Shown: positions 6,304 through 6,539 of the stretch, piece by piece | Numbering within the stretch: the first letter of the stretch is position 1 | Layout of the letters: each line of letters begins with the position of its first letter | Source of the DNA: Rickettsia endosymbiont of Diachasma alloeum | Lineage (GTDB): Bacteria; Pseudomonadota; Alphaproteobacteria; Rickettsiales; Rickettsiaceae | Length of the DNA stretch: 6,539 nt | Reading direction: 5' to 3' | Assembly (NCBI GenBank): GCA_020404485.1 | Contig: DYDT01000141.1 | Location: forward strand, 1-6,539 | Notes under the pieces: model-generated | What the model was told of the DNA's origin: nothing | What the model saw: only the letters and a program-made list of their open reading frames with translations | Databases searched by the model: none | Made by a program: the position numbers and the translations under genes

Positions 6304-6539
6304 TTGTAATAATCCGTTATTTATAAATAATTCAGCATATTAGTTTGCTAATCAAAATAAACTATAGAGCCCAAATATGCAATAGTTTTTGTAAAACTGA
6401 TAATCTAGAATTGTATTAACAATAAATCAAACTAATTGACATCTAATAATTAAAAAACTTGAATAAATTTAAGATTTTACAATTTGTAGAAGTCAAGATT
6501 TGATCTTACAGTACACTATAAATTTTATATCTGAATATC
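6304..6539. other. A+T-rich region upstream of tig
   Basis: I see no gene in this stretch on either strand. It should contain the tig promoter, but no box pair is convincing: TTGACT (6496-6491) with TTAAAT (6472-6467) at an 18-nt spacing is the best minus-strand candidate. A perfect TTGACA on the plus strand (6436-6441), 17 nt before TTGAAT (6459-6464), could serve a gene to the right. Small inverted repeats occur: a perfect 14-bp palindrome TTATTTATAAATAA (6317-6330) and ATTAG/CTAAT (6339-6343, 6348-6352). Confidence 0.4.

Noticed and set aside
6310..6360. Palindromes before the tig start as a regulator site or RNA thermometer
   Set aside because: The 14-bp palindrome is all A/T and the other has a 5-bp stem; such structures are expected by chance in this base composition.

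Overview
The window is about two-thirds A+T. Every gene I can support lies on the minus strand, so the window reads right to left. Protein sequences, the very low G+C and the spacer style point to a Rickettsia-like alphaproteobacterium (obligate intracellular Rickettsiales). The GlyS and GlyQ sequences look strongly rickettsial to me from memory. I cannot name the species.

Layout in transcription order. (1) 6539-6304: A+T-rich upstream region of tig, with weak promoter-like boxes only. (2) 6303-4966: trigger factor (tig). (3) 4965-4799: spacer holding a palindromic stem-loop element just past tig, then a clear sigma70-type promoter with an imperfect palindrome between its -35 and -10 boxes. 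(4) 4798-4149: a toxin-antitoxin pair made of a Phd/YefM-type antitoxin and a VapC/PIN-domain toxin, with a 4-nt overlap. (5) 4117-344: glyQ, glyS and a Sua5/TsaC2-type threonylcarbamoyl-AMP synthase, packed with overlapping ends (11 nt and 4 nt) as one operon. (6) 343-1: a non-coding-looking stretch that nevertheless contains a good promoter, a strong Shine-Dalgarno sequence and a 35-codon ORF with two near-perfect hairpins inside it, heading out of the window to the left.

Functional picture. tig acts on nascent chains at the ribosome exit. glyQ/glyS charge tRNA-Gly. The Sua5 protein makes the activated intermediate for t6A37 modification of ANN-decoding tRNAs. Between tig and glyQ sits a PIN-domain toxin of the VapC type, whose known relatives cut RNA, often tRNA. 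It stops only 31 nt before the glyQ start, so glyQ-glyS-sua5 may be partly transcribed from the toxin-antitoxin promoter. The toxin appears to have lost one or two of the usual PIN acidic residues (Asn101 and His122 where Asp is usual), so it may be inactive or altered.

Most of the window is ordinary housekeeping sequence. The points worth a second look are the toxin-antitoxin insertion and its altered active site, the operator-like palindrome, the stem-loop element behind tig, and the promoter-bearing mini-ORF at the left end. I see no convincing wholly new system.
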